A DNA stretch of 64,000 bases. Origin: Fagopyrum homotropicum (taxonomy: Eukaryota; Streptophyta; Magnoliopsida; Caryophyllales; Polygonaceae). Below the pieces are notes generated by a model, which saw only the letters and a program-made list of their open reading frames with translations, did no database searches and was not told the DNA's origin. Made by a program: the position numbers and the translations under genes. This document shows, one piece after another, positions 21,706 through 31,039 of this stretch (position 1 is the stretch's first letter; the number at the start of each line of letters is the position of its first letter). The stretch spans positions 50,762,993 to 50,826,992 of the forward strand of contig BSWB01000005.1 in assembly GCA_033239125.1 (NCBI GenBank), given 5' to 3'.

Positions 21706-21772
21706 ATTTCCACGGCCGTGGAAACCCTCGAATGACCGTAATTTTCCAAAAATTTTATGGTTACTATATAAA
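21706..21772 (+). promoter_or_regulatory. Putative internal promoter upstream of ORF-1 (E)
   Basis: A fam1 palindrome (CCACGGCCGTGG near 21711) and half site precede TATATAAA at 21765-21772, mirroring the LTR arrangement and the matching site in A. About 430 bp of leader then reach the ORF-1 ATG. Confidence 0.5.
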
Positions 21773-22197
21773 CCACCTTCTTCACAAAAATCACACCAAA
21801 ACCCCTCTTCCACGACCCAACAGCCGTAATTCGTCCCCCTCTCTCAAATCTTCATTCGTTAATTGTTTCGAGCGATTCTTGAACCCAAAGTGAAGCAAAT
21901 TCAACCATCAAGATCCAAGCAACAAATCGAGTGGACAATCGCTGGAGAAGACGGAATTTGGATTTTAAAAATCCAAAACCTAGGTTTTTCCCTCTTTCTT
22001 TACTTTGTCGATTTGGCTAAATTTTCGCAAGAATTTTTAGGAGAACTGATTGGAATTGGATTGGAATTAGTCTAGGGTTGTTGTTTGGTGAGTTTGGTGT
22101 TGATTGATTGCGTTTTGAGAAATTCAGAGCCGAACCACGGTCACGGGGCATTCCACGGCCGTGGAAATCAAGAACAGGCCGTAATTTTGGGACTGAG

Positions 22198-23730
22198 ATG
22201 GATTTGATTAGGAGAATGTCCACTAGGAATAAGAAGAGGAAAGGTGGTGCTTCCTCCTCCTCCCAGGTACCCCCTAGTGAGCCACCATCACCCCCACCCC
22301 CTAGAATTCCAAAAATCCATGATGATTACCTCGATGCCTTAGAAAGGATCGCGAAGAGACCGGTCATAGGACCACGTTATTTGCTTCTTGAGGAGTTAGA
22401 GCCACTGAATGTGGTGAGTGACCTTACATGGCTTTTAGATAGAGCCGGCTTGATCATCTTCTTCGCTATTAGGGAAGATGCATATGAGGAGATCAGTAGA
22501 GAGTTTGTGACCTCCTTTGAGCATAGTCAGGTAGAGAGGACAATTTCTTTTAGGCTGATGGAGGAGAACTACGAGTTCTCGATCTTAGAGTTCGGAGCCT
22601 TCTTTGGGTTTCATGAGACCTTCAATGGTCGTTTCCCTAGCGGTATATACGCTAAGGATTTCTGGGAGGACATTGCTATGATATATGCTAGCGAGGACCG
22701 CTGGCAACCTGCTGATACCAAGGCTAAGCTTATCTATCACTTAGCCTTGAAGATAGCCCATAGAGTATTTTCTGAGTGTCTTTTCCCTAGGATCGAGACT
22801 CCTAAGAAGATCAAGACGGATGAGTTGTTTCTTTTGTATTGTATGCTGCACGGTAGATCTGCTGACTGTGCTACCCTCTTAGCTTCCACCATGAGTAAGA
22901 TCAAGAATAAGAGGGCTTGGAATATCGGATATGGTGGGATAGTCACCCACATTGCTAGACAGTTGGGGATTGATTTTTCTGCGTGTACTAGGATAGCAGC
23001 TAGACTATTGGGACTCTAGAGCCTCATGACTAGAGGTTTGATCTTTCCTAGGCATAGAGGTCAACCCACCGCTGCCATGCCTTGGGAGGATAGAGGAGGT
23101 AGAGGTGTTGCATTGCTCCCCGAGTATTCCATTATGGCTGGACGCCATAATTGGAAGTAGACATTCGCTGCTATGCATGCGAATAGGTTAGTAGCCCCTC
23201 CTTACGTTCCCCCTGAGGTACCAGCTTTGGATGAGGATGAGATGAGAGGAGGTGATAGTTTTGAGGGAGGAGGTGAGGAGCATGATTTTGGCACTTTCCC
23301 GGATCAACCGGCACATTTCCCTGACCCTCCCAGACGTTCACCACGACCAGCTGGACCTTCAGCAGCCTCTTCCTCCCGCCGTGCTAGCATGAGTGAGAGG
23401 CCGACATGGATGGATGCCCCTCCTAATTGGTATAGATCACAACCGGAGTGGATGGGAGCTCCACCGACATGGTATGCACAACCGCCGTCTGCACCAACAC
23501 CATCGGATGCACCAGCTTTGTACAGCCAGGCGCCGGGATGGTACGAGCAGCTTCCAGATTGGGCTACCGACCTTTCCAAGAGAGTAGGAGCTTTGGAGGT
23601 CCGACAGGACGCTAGAGATGTTCGAGCTGACGAGCATGACAGGATGATGAGAGACATCTACCGCCAGCAGTTTGGGCGGAACTTTGACTCCAGCTTCTTC
23701 CCGTTTCCACCACCACCAGCACCACAATGA
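22198..23730 (+). pseudogene. ATHILA ORF-1-like gene (E), two in-frame TAG codons
   Basis: From ATG 22198 one frame covers 510 codons broken by TAG at 23017-23019 and near 23158. Parts in order: a basic KKRK stretch that could be a nuclear signal, a Ser/Pro-rich linker, the ORF-1 core (GPRYLLLEEL, LLDRAGLI, EFGAFFGF, DFWEDIA, GYGGIVTHIAR), an acidic segment, a Pro/Trp/Tyr-rich region with repeated P-x-WY, and a short coiled coil. No signal peptide or obvious membrane segment is seen, so an envelope role is not supported. It lies where Athila elements carry their env-like ORF. Two point stops make it a recent pseudogene, unless suppressed. Confidence 0.75.
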
Positions 23731-23940
23731 TGACCATGGATGATTGTTAGCATTAGCCGCTCCACCGCCGTTTTGTGAGTTCATTTTCTTTCCTTCTTTT
23801 CTTTATTTCTTTTTGAACATTAGGGACAATGTTTGTCTCAAGTATGGGGTGGGGCGTGACTATCGTTCGTAATAACTCTACTCACTTTTGCTTGCCTTGA
23901 TTGAGAACACTTTTCATGTTTTAGTCCATTGTCACACCAG
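23731..23940 (+). other. Post-ORF-1 non-coding segment with hairpin-polypurine module
   Basis: ACATT-AGGGAC-AATGT hairpin at 23817-23832 and AAGTATGGGGT at 23840-23850, as in A and C. The similarity to A stops near 23940. Confidence 0.6.
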
Positions 23941-24120
23941 CACCACACTTTGCGGTCTTAAAAAGTCAGGAACAAGCATCTAATAGTGGAAGCACTTCGG
24001 GGAAAGAGAAGCCCGATCCCATGTTGGAAACAATTTCGGGAAAGCTTCAAGGATTGGAGAGTCACATCACTAAAGTTGATAATCACATTAATAAGGTTGA
24101 TAAAGCTCAAAAGGTTTTAG
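23941..24120 (+). pseudogene. Gag fragment of a fam1 element
   Basis: It matches the A gag segment around 30400-30570: the peptide context EKPDPMLET-I-GKLQGLE followed by KVDKAQKVLEN. It is cut at 24120 by an inverted repeat. Confidence 0.7.
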
Positions 24121-24147
24121 AAAACCTTTTGAGCTTTATCAACCTTA
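24092..24147. repeat. Perfect 27-bp inverted repeat at a junction
   Basis: Arms 24092-24118 and 24121-24147 are exact reverse complements separated by AG. The left arm is gag sequence, the right arm an inverted copy joined directly to LTR-D. Confidence 0.9.
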
Positions 24148-25408
24148 GTTGTCCCCCTGCGCCACTTGCAGCCGCCACTACGCCGGCCAAGGTCTGCTCC
24201 AGCGCCTCCTGCAGCTGCCCCTGCGGCCACCTGTAGTCCAGCCTTGTGTTGGCGTTGCTTTGTAGGTGTGTGTTGCTTCTAGGCTTTCTATAGGATGCCT
24301 TTGTTCCCTCCCTTCCTAGTGTGAGTGTATAGGTTCGTGCTAGATGTGTGTGGAGGTGTTTTGATGAGGTTATGATCATGTTATGCCTTATATGGATTTT
24401 GGGGATTAGTAGGTTGTGAGGTTAGGTTGAGGATGATCCTATGGATCCCTTTGGGTCTAGGTGTGACCCTTGTGTTGATAGGAGATTGATATATCTCTTT
24501 ATGCCTTGTCTATAGGTTGTGTTGTCCCTCAAGTGTTGAGGTGATTAAGTTGTGGTTGAGCTTTATACGAGTTTGAGGTAAGTTCGTAGGACTTACTTAG
24601 CTACCATCCCATTATTGAGTGTTTGCATGAGTGATGTGTTCGTTATATGTTTACTATGATAGCATGAGATGTCGTTATTACCAACCTATGTTTTATTAAT
24701 TGACCCGTATGCGTGGCTGTGATAACCTTTTCCTTTCATCTCGCCATGGAGTCTAGGAGGTTCTCTGACGTCAGGCCAGACTGACTTTACAGGAAGGGCG
24801 CAATCTACTCCCATAGGGTACACGTATTGTGTGACCGATACTAGTATAGTTGGCTAGCAGACCCAGAGGTGAGGATGTATTGGTCCTCGTGTCACATACT
24901 TTCATCTATCTATATATACACGATTGGAGTGAATGACTATTATATAAAGATGATTAACGGGTAAATGTGTGATAGCATGCTGATGTGTTTATCTTTCATG
25001 GTTGTGCTTGTGCTTATGCATAACCTTATATATGTATAGTTATCTAATGGTTTATTACCATATTGTAGATGCCCTACAGGATAGACGTGTTGCTGAGTGA
25101 TCTAGCAGGGTGGCAGGCCGAGGACCTTTCGTATATAGGATGGTTGTGGTCTTTTGGGGTTGTTATGTTTCCCTCTTGCGTAAGGATGATCTTTTGTTAC
25201 CTCCTATGTGAGGACGTTGTTGTTTATACTCGGGTATGATGTTGTAACCTTTTAGTTGTACAGTTTATATAGTTTTATGCATTTGTTTTATATCTATCAA
25301 TGTCATGTTGTAAGGTCCAGTTAACTTGTTGTCATGCTAGGGTCAGGATCCACTGTGAGATCCTAGCCCAATGTGGCACTCCGAGTCCCGCGGATTGGGG
25401 GTGTTACA
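24148..25408 (+). repeat. 5' LTR of element D (LTR-D), 5' end truncated
   Basis: It ends GGGGGTGTTACA before an iMet primer site. It has the LTR-D hairpin and donor-like site at 24578-24596 and GCC-rich units at 24150-24232. The start is missing at the inverted-repeat junction. No gene is visible. Confidence 0.8.
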
Positions 25409-25412
25409 GAGT

Positions 25413-25425
25413 TGGTATCAGAGCC
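25413..25425 (+). other. tRNA-iMet primer-binding site of D
   Basis: TGGTATCAGAGCC, the standard plant initiator-Met complement, lies five bases after the LTR end. Confidence 0.9.
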
Positions 25426-25466
25426 TTAGGTTGACAACAATGGCACTTGCTACCTGCAATGAGGTT

Positions 25467-27049
25467 TGTTCGCTCCAAACGGTGTGTGCAAGCTTTAAAT
25501 TTATATACCAAGAAATATGCTTAAAACAAAGATGCGAACCCGCAGTGTACAGATCAATTATAGTAAAAAGCAAGAATTTCGGGGTGTCGATCTCAAGGAC
25601 TTAGGTGAAACTAAGCAAGAATAGGTTGTCAATGCAACTAATAACCACAAAAGCGATTAAAGCAATCAAAAGATGATAATAAGGTCAAATAAGGGAAAAA
25701 TGCGGATTCTAGAGATTAAAGCATCTAGTTGTGGTTCCGACTCAAGATCTCTAAAGATAATGCGGACAAAGCTGAGATTTTGCAGAGGGAAGGTGTTTCT
25801 AAAGTGGAATAGATTACCGGGTAAGTATCACTAGTCACTATCCCAAACCAAAGTTCCTATTACCGGGTAAGTCTCAAGGTACTAAGGAAAGGAACTATAA
25901 TCTCAAACCAACATGCCACCTAAGGGAATAGAATCAACCTTTACCGGGTAAGTTTGTGGCTAACTCACAAAGATGGGATGAAGGCACACTCAAACCCCAA
26001 TAAAGGATAAACCTTTATTACCTATACTTATAATCTTGGGTAAACAAACTAAGGAATCACCGGGTAAGTCTCATCCTAGGCTTGCATTGAACCAGGAATG
26101 GTGTAATAAGAATAGGATGTCGCAAACTAGAACACTTAACTCTCAGTTTCGGATCTGAAAAGGTCACCTCGGTTAGTCAAGTTTCACCTCGGCCGAGATG
26201 TTCATCGACTAAGCGAGGTACTCTAGGGTTAAGGTTAAAGACTCGAGCTTTCACGGTCTTACTAGGATTAGGATGATTCTATCATTGTCTTTCCCACAAC
26301 TTTCAGCCAATCACCCTATAATTGCACAAGAAATTTAGGCACTCATCATCTTGATAGCAATAATCAAATCACCGTTCCTTAAATCACAAATCAACCAAGA
26401 CAATAAACCAAAGGGAATCTAAGAAAGTCTTACAAACTCCCTCAAAAGCTATCTCAAAACTATGAATCTTCCTTCCTTCAATCTTCGAAGCTTCCTTCAA
26501 ACTTCCAGAAAATCTCCTAACTGTTGTGTTGATCCAGAAAATCCGATGATCAAAGATGGCTGAATTGTGGAAAATCCAACCCTTTATATAAGAGAATTAT
26601 CTTCCAAAGATAATAATATCTTAAAAAGATAATTTCCTATAAAATATATTATATCTCTAAAATAGATCTCCCAAATATAAGATCTTCCTTCCAGAAATCT
26701 AGCCCAAAAATATAAGATATCTCCTTTCCAAAAATAAAAGATCTCAGCCAAAAGATATGATCTCGCCGGCGCCAGGGTATTCGCCTCGGTCGGGACGCTC
26801 CTCAAGATCACTTGGTCGAGATGATACTATAGTTGACCGAGGTGAAGCTCAACTGAATGTGAAATCTCTTAAATCTGGTTCAAAGTAAATATTTTTCATT
26901 AATTCCCTGCTTCTTGAATTCTTCCTTGAGCTCCAGAATGTAGCTCCTATGACTCCTTAGCTCCTAAGCTCCATTTCGATCCAAAACGTGCCATTTTACC
27001 TACGATTACAACGGAACTTGGTGTGGACCTCGATTCCCGTAAATGTAAA
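25467..27049 (-). repeat. B 3' LTR, main part (split by A)
   Basis: It matches the 5' LTR at 59549-61200 with many substitutions and a roughly 75-bp deletion near 26370 between AATCAAAT repeats. It carries leader-type fam2 palindromes (26167-26218), a promoter-type cluster (26778-26850) and four ACCGGGTAAG boxes. The final 104 bp lie at 40306-40409. Confidence 0.88.
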
Positions 27050-28832
27050 TGTTAGCATGAAATATTGTGATGTTTTAAGCACGTTTTCTAAACGTATTTG
27101 ATTCATATTGATAGTCTTTGATTGAGCATTGTTGCAATTGTGAGTTAGTTTGCCTATATTGTCGATATGGATGTCTACACTAGCTTTATGTTGATTATAG
27201 GTGATTGAGAGCCATTTCCGAACGGAATCGAGCAAAGATGAGTTGATTGAGCATGTCCATGGATTAAGAGCAGTCTTAGGAGAAAAATGGATGTCAACTT
27301 CAGGAATGCACGAGGCTAGGGAAGAATCACGTTCTTGCCCTAAACCACGCTCTAAAATACGGCCGTATTACCTTCCACGTTCAGTTCCACGGCCGTGGAA
27401 CCATAGCCAAGGAAGCGTGATTCATTCCAGAGGATTTTACGGCCGTGGAATCCATGGTTCAAACCGTGTTGATTCCCACGCTCTAAATTACGGTCGTGGA
27501 ACCTTCCACGACCGTGATCTTGGCGATCTTTTTCGCCACACTTTGAAGCCACGATCTTTTGAAGATTGGGCCGGGCCGATATTTTATCTTGCCCTATAAA
27601 AAGACGGACGAAGGGAGATTCCGTCATGCCTGCTTACATCCTCGTTTACCCCCGCTTAGACGCGTTTTGCGACCTCGTTTTAGAGTTACACTTGCATCTT
27701 CACCTTGGAGATTTTGGGCGGTTCTTGCAAAAGACATATTTGGCCCTTTTCCTTGGAGTTGCCCTAATCTCGCACTTTTGGTGGAGATTGCTGCGGAGAT
27801 TTCCGGATTGACGGAAGATCGAAGTTTTTGGAAGTTTGTTGCAAGAAGATTTCTCTTCTTGTTTAGGTTTGATTTAGAAGACGGATTGAAATCCCGTTCT
27901 TCCTTCTTTCCTAAGATTGTGTTTGTTTGCCTTATTCTGAATCTATTGACAATATTCGTTCTTGATTGTGACTTTGAGATTGGTTTGAAGTTTATTAGGA
28001 GTTTTCGGAAGTTTTCATCTTTCAATCTTTTAATCTTTGAACTTGATATCATAATGATGATTGTTGGCTAAAAACCCTTAACAATTCTAAGGTGAAGGGT
28101 TTATAGTTGTGGCTTAGATGATGATAGATCGATCGTAAACAGATTAGACCCTGAGAGTTAGAGAGAATCGTCGACGGACCCTAAATCACGGCCTGTTCTT
28201 GAAGTCCACGGCCGTGGAACCTCAAGAACTACCCGTAATTTCCCCTAAGTTTACGAACCTGCTTTTACTTTAATCCAAAGTTAAAGATTTGCTTTAAATT
28301 AGTTCAGGCTTGCCTTTTCTAGGTGGTAGTGAAGCCTCAACAACCTCTACCTCGATTGTGAGTGTCACAACCGTAATCGGTTAAGTTAATCTTGATCCTT
28401 GGACTACAAGTTTGGGTATTTGACATTAATTCTTGCCTTTAGAACCTTTCTATATTGAAGCCTCAACAATCTGTATAGAGAGTGTCTTGTAGGTGAGTCA
28501 TATAAGGTTTTTGGAACTTCACCGTACGATTACCTTACATTAGCATACCTTTGCATATCTCAACTCTGTCTTTATATCATTAAGAATATCTTGAATCAAT
28601 TGCCACAGCTGGATACTTGGATCTTTGGGATTGTTGTTTTCCCAATAATTTGCAAAGCTCTTATATTCACTTGCTTGATAATCTGAAATCGAATTTGTTT
28701 CTCCCCAAATCCCTGTGTTCGATACTCTGGAATACTTGCTAATCTACGCCGATCCGTACACTGCGGGTTCGCTTGCTTGATTCTAGTTTTATAAATTTAA
28801 GACTTATTTGCACACACCTTTAGGGGCGAACA
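27050..28832 (+). repeat. A 5' LTR (fam1)
   Basis: TGTTAGCATG to GGGGCGAACA. Fam1 palindrome cluster at 27345-27525, TATA box TATAAAAA at 27595-27602, leader hairpin at 28183-28241, and the box CGTACACTGCGGGTTCGCT near 28755. Two copies of GAAGCCTCAACAA lie in the R/U5 part. Confidence 0.93.
28183..28241 (+). other. 59-nt leader hairpin with central fam1 palindrome
   Basis: Three stacked helices: AAATCACGG with CCGTAATTT (8 of 9 pairs), GTTCTTGA with TCAAGAAC (8 of 8), and the self-complementary TCCACGGCCGTGGA. It lies about 580 nt after the TATA box, so in the transcript. Equivalents: E 18040-18098, A 3' LTR 39651-39709, B 26167-26218, C 46641-46698 and 56225-56280. Confidence 0.75.
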
Positions 28833-28838
28833 AGTTTT

Positions 28839-28855
28839 TGGCGCCGTTGCCGGGG
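28839..28855 (+). other. tRNA-Asp primer-binding site of A
   Basis: TGGCGCCGTTGCCGGGG, an exact complement of the plant tRNA-Asp 3' end, six bases after the LTR. Confidence 0.93.
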
Positions 28856-28933
28856 ATTTGGTTTAGACCGAATTCGGTAGCCGGTTATCAAGCTTGGGAG
28901 CTTGCTCTCGTTATTTGATATTTCTTTGAGTGT

Positions 28934-31039
28934 ATGCGCAGGTCTAGGAACACCGAAGACCTCTTACCTCTTGATCAAGAGCTTGAGAGGACTTTAAGGC
29001 AAAAGCGCAAGGAAAAGAAGATGGCTGAAGAACACGAACGTGATCTTCAAGCGGAGTTGGCGGAGAAGGAAGCTCAACTCCAATGGAATGAGAACATCCG
29101 CCGGGATGAAATGGATCGTCATCAATCTCAAGTTAACAATCTACAGGATATGATTTTCCAAATGAGGATAGAACTAAGCGACCTTAAGAATAAGGGAAGC
29201 AAGAAATCCTCACGGAGGGCATCAAGATCAAGAAGAAGAAGCCATTCATCCGCTGATGATAGTGATTCTTCCATGCCACCGCTAGAGGAGATTGATCCCA
29301 CGATCAATGTGAATCCTTTCCATCCACGGGGAGCTGCTAATCGTCGTGTTCCACCTAAGAATGCGAGGATCGAACGTGTAGATGAAGAGCCAAGAACTCT
29401 TGGCCAGCGGATGGATCCAACACAAAAACCGCGCCGTTTGGGCGTAAACTTTGATACTGAAGATGTGCAAGGGTTTAGCTTCAACCCTCAAGTCATTACT
29501 CTTGTTCACCAAAACCAATTTGGCGGGACAAGCGCTGAATCTCCACACCAACACTTGCAAAACTTTGAGTGTATGATGGAGACAATGAGGCCGAAGAGTG
29601 CTACCACCAACAACTACAAGCTTAAGCCTTTCTTCTTCTCCTTGAAGGGAAAAGCATTGTCTTGGTATCAAGCTCTTCCTAGGGGGAAACTAGACACGTT
29701 GGAAGACCTTTCCGCGGAGTTCCTCACCAAATTCTTTCCACCATCCAAAACGGCGGAACTTAGAGGTAAGATCAATGCATTTTCCATGAGGTCTAACGAA
29801 AGTTTGTTTCAATCATGGGAAAGGTTTCAGGACTTGTTATTGGATTGCCCTCATCATGGCATATCCAAGCTTGCATTGCTAGAAATCTACTACAAGGGGC
29901 TGGATGCGGGAACGCAATTCAACCTCCAATCCCTCTCATGTGGAACATTCATGGACATGAGAGAAGATGACGCTTGGGACTTCATTGAGAAGCAAGCAAG
30001 GGTCATAGAGAAGTATTCCCACCGGAAAGTGGAGGGAAATCATGTGGAGCAAGGAGCAAAGCTCACACATGAAGCTCAAAATCAGATTTTCTCCCTCAAC
30101 AATGAGATCAAGGAGTTGAAGGAGGCGATCAAGACCAACTTCCCAAAGCAACAAGAGAAGGATGTTGGCTATTTGGGCAACAACAATGGCGGTGATAACA
30201 CCAACCGCAACAACAACAACAATAACCGGAATAACAACCGGAATAACAATTGGAATGGAAACAACAACAACCGGAACAACAATTGGAACAACAATAGGGG
30301 TTCAAACAACAACAATTGGCGTTCCAATCAACAAAATTCCGGTAACTCTTATCCTTCCAACTCTAATTCACTAACTCCACATTCCTCTTCCTCTACTCCT
30401 TTGAAAAGCCAGGGGCAATCATCTAATGGAGGAAACATTTCGGGGAAGGAGAAGCCCGATCCCATGTTGGAAACGATTTTGGGAAAACTACAAGGGTTGG
30501 AGAACCGTATCATTAAGGTTGATGATCAAATTTCTAAGGTTGACAAAGCTCAAAAGGTTTTGGAAAACCAAATGTTCAGCCATGCGGAGGAAGTTCCTAG
30601 GAATCAAGGGAAACTTCCAGGAAAGACGGAGGACAACCCTAAGGGAAGGGTAATGGCAATCACAACTAGGAGCGGAGTGACTACTACCGATCCGCAGCCT
30701 AAGTTCGTTGAAGTCCCCGTAGAGAAAGACAAAGAGAAGGGGAAGGAGAAGGAAGATGTCTACGTTCCTCCTCCGGCTTACAAACCTCCCCTACCATTCC
30801 CTCAATCTAGAGCGAGAGTGCACCTAGATAAACAGTTCGGTAAGTTCATAGAACTCATGAGCAAGCTGCATATTAATATACCATTTATTGATGCTATTGT
30901 AGGTATGCCGGCTTATGGCAAGTTCTTGAAGGAGCTCCTCTCTAACAAGAGGAAGCTAGAAGACTTCGGAGAGGTTAAGATGAATTCGGATTCTTCGGAT
31001 CTCATCAAGACCATGAAGGAGAAAATGCCCCAAAGCTAA
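28934..31039 (+). CDS. gag: A Gag (701 aa) with N-terminal protease boundary
   Basis: The ATG at 28934 opens with MRRSR, matching the Gag starts of C (MRRSR) and B (MQRTR). Order: charged coiled coil (1-100), Arg/Ser-rich tract, the QFGG-x-SPHQHL motif near 195, the retrotransposon Gag core with ALSWYQALP and EFLTKFFPPSKTAELR (235-280), then an Asn/Arg-rich low-complexity stretch (about 410-470) in place of a CCHC knuckle. The conserved PFPQSRAR and MPAYGKFLKELLSNKRKLE motifs, usual just before protease in Athila, follow. The frame stops at 31039 because one base is missing near 31030; in C the same stretch reads straight into protease. Confidence 0.88.
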   Translation: MRRSRNTEDLLPLDQELERTLRQKRKEKKMAEEHERDLQAELAEKEAQLQWNENIRRDEMDRHQSQVNNLQDMIFQMRIELSDLKNKGSKKSSRRASRSRRRSHSSADDSDSSMPPLEEIDPTINVNPFHPRGAANRRVPPKNARIERVDEEPRTLGQRMDPTQKPRRLGVNFDTEDVQGFSFNPQVITLVHQNQFGGTSAESPHQHLQNFECMMETMRPKSATTNNYKLKPFFFSLKGKALSWYQALPRGKLDTLEDLSAEFLTKFFPPSKTAELRGKINAFSMRSNESLFQSWERFQDLLLDCPHHGISKLALLEIYYKGLDAGTQFNLQSLSCGTFMDMREDDAWDFIEKQARVIEKYSHRKVEGNHVEQGAKLTHEAQNQIFSLNNEIKELKEAIKTNFPKQQEKDVGYLGNNNGGDNTNRNNNNNNRNNNRNNNWNGNNNNRNNNWNNNRGSNNNNWRSNQQNSGNSYPSNSNSLTPHSSSSTPLKSQGQSSNGGNISGKEKPDPMLETILGKLQGLENRIIKVDDQISKVDKAQKVLENQMFSHAEEVPRNQGKLPGKTEDNPKGRVMAITTRSGVTTTDPQPKFVEVPVEKDKEKGKEKEDVYVPPPAYKPPLPFPQSRARVHLDKQFGKFIELMSKLHINIPFIDAIVGMPAYGKFLKELLSNKRKLEDFGEVKMNSDSSDLIKTMKEKMPQS

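Larger units (their letters stand above)
17043..23940 (+). mobile_element. E: fam1 non-autonomous Athila-like element, chimeric, no 3' LTR
   Basis: It has a complete 5' LTR, a tRNA-Asp primer site, a 353-aa ORF, a post-pol-type hairpin and a 3' non-coding region. Near 21700, just short of where the polypurine tract should be, the sequence jumps to the region upstream of an ORF-1 gene, as in A at 35190, and runs through ORF-1 to about 23940. No 3' LTR is present. RT and RNase H are absent. Confidence 0.75.

Noticed and set aside
22108..22197. Upstream extension of the E ORF-1 frame to a TTG at 22108
   Set aside because: The extension is made of the palindrome module and has no ATG. The ATG at 22198 fits the paralogues better.
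22198..23730. ORF-1 as a true envelope glycoprotein gene
   Set aside because: No signal peptide, transmembrane helix or cysteine-rich ectodomain is visible, so only the env-like position supports it.
27345..27525. Palindrome cluster resembling a CRISPR array
   Set aside because: Units are short, variable and irregularly spaced, have no unique spacers of constant length, and lie in plant LTR promoters.
27559..28071. 170-codon frame in the A LTR, repeated at 39027-39563
   Set aside because: It is present in both LTRs simply because they are copies, and crosses the TATA-proximal transcribed region without any recognised domain. The antisense frame of similar length is equally open.
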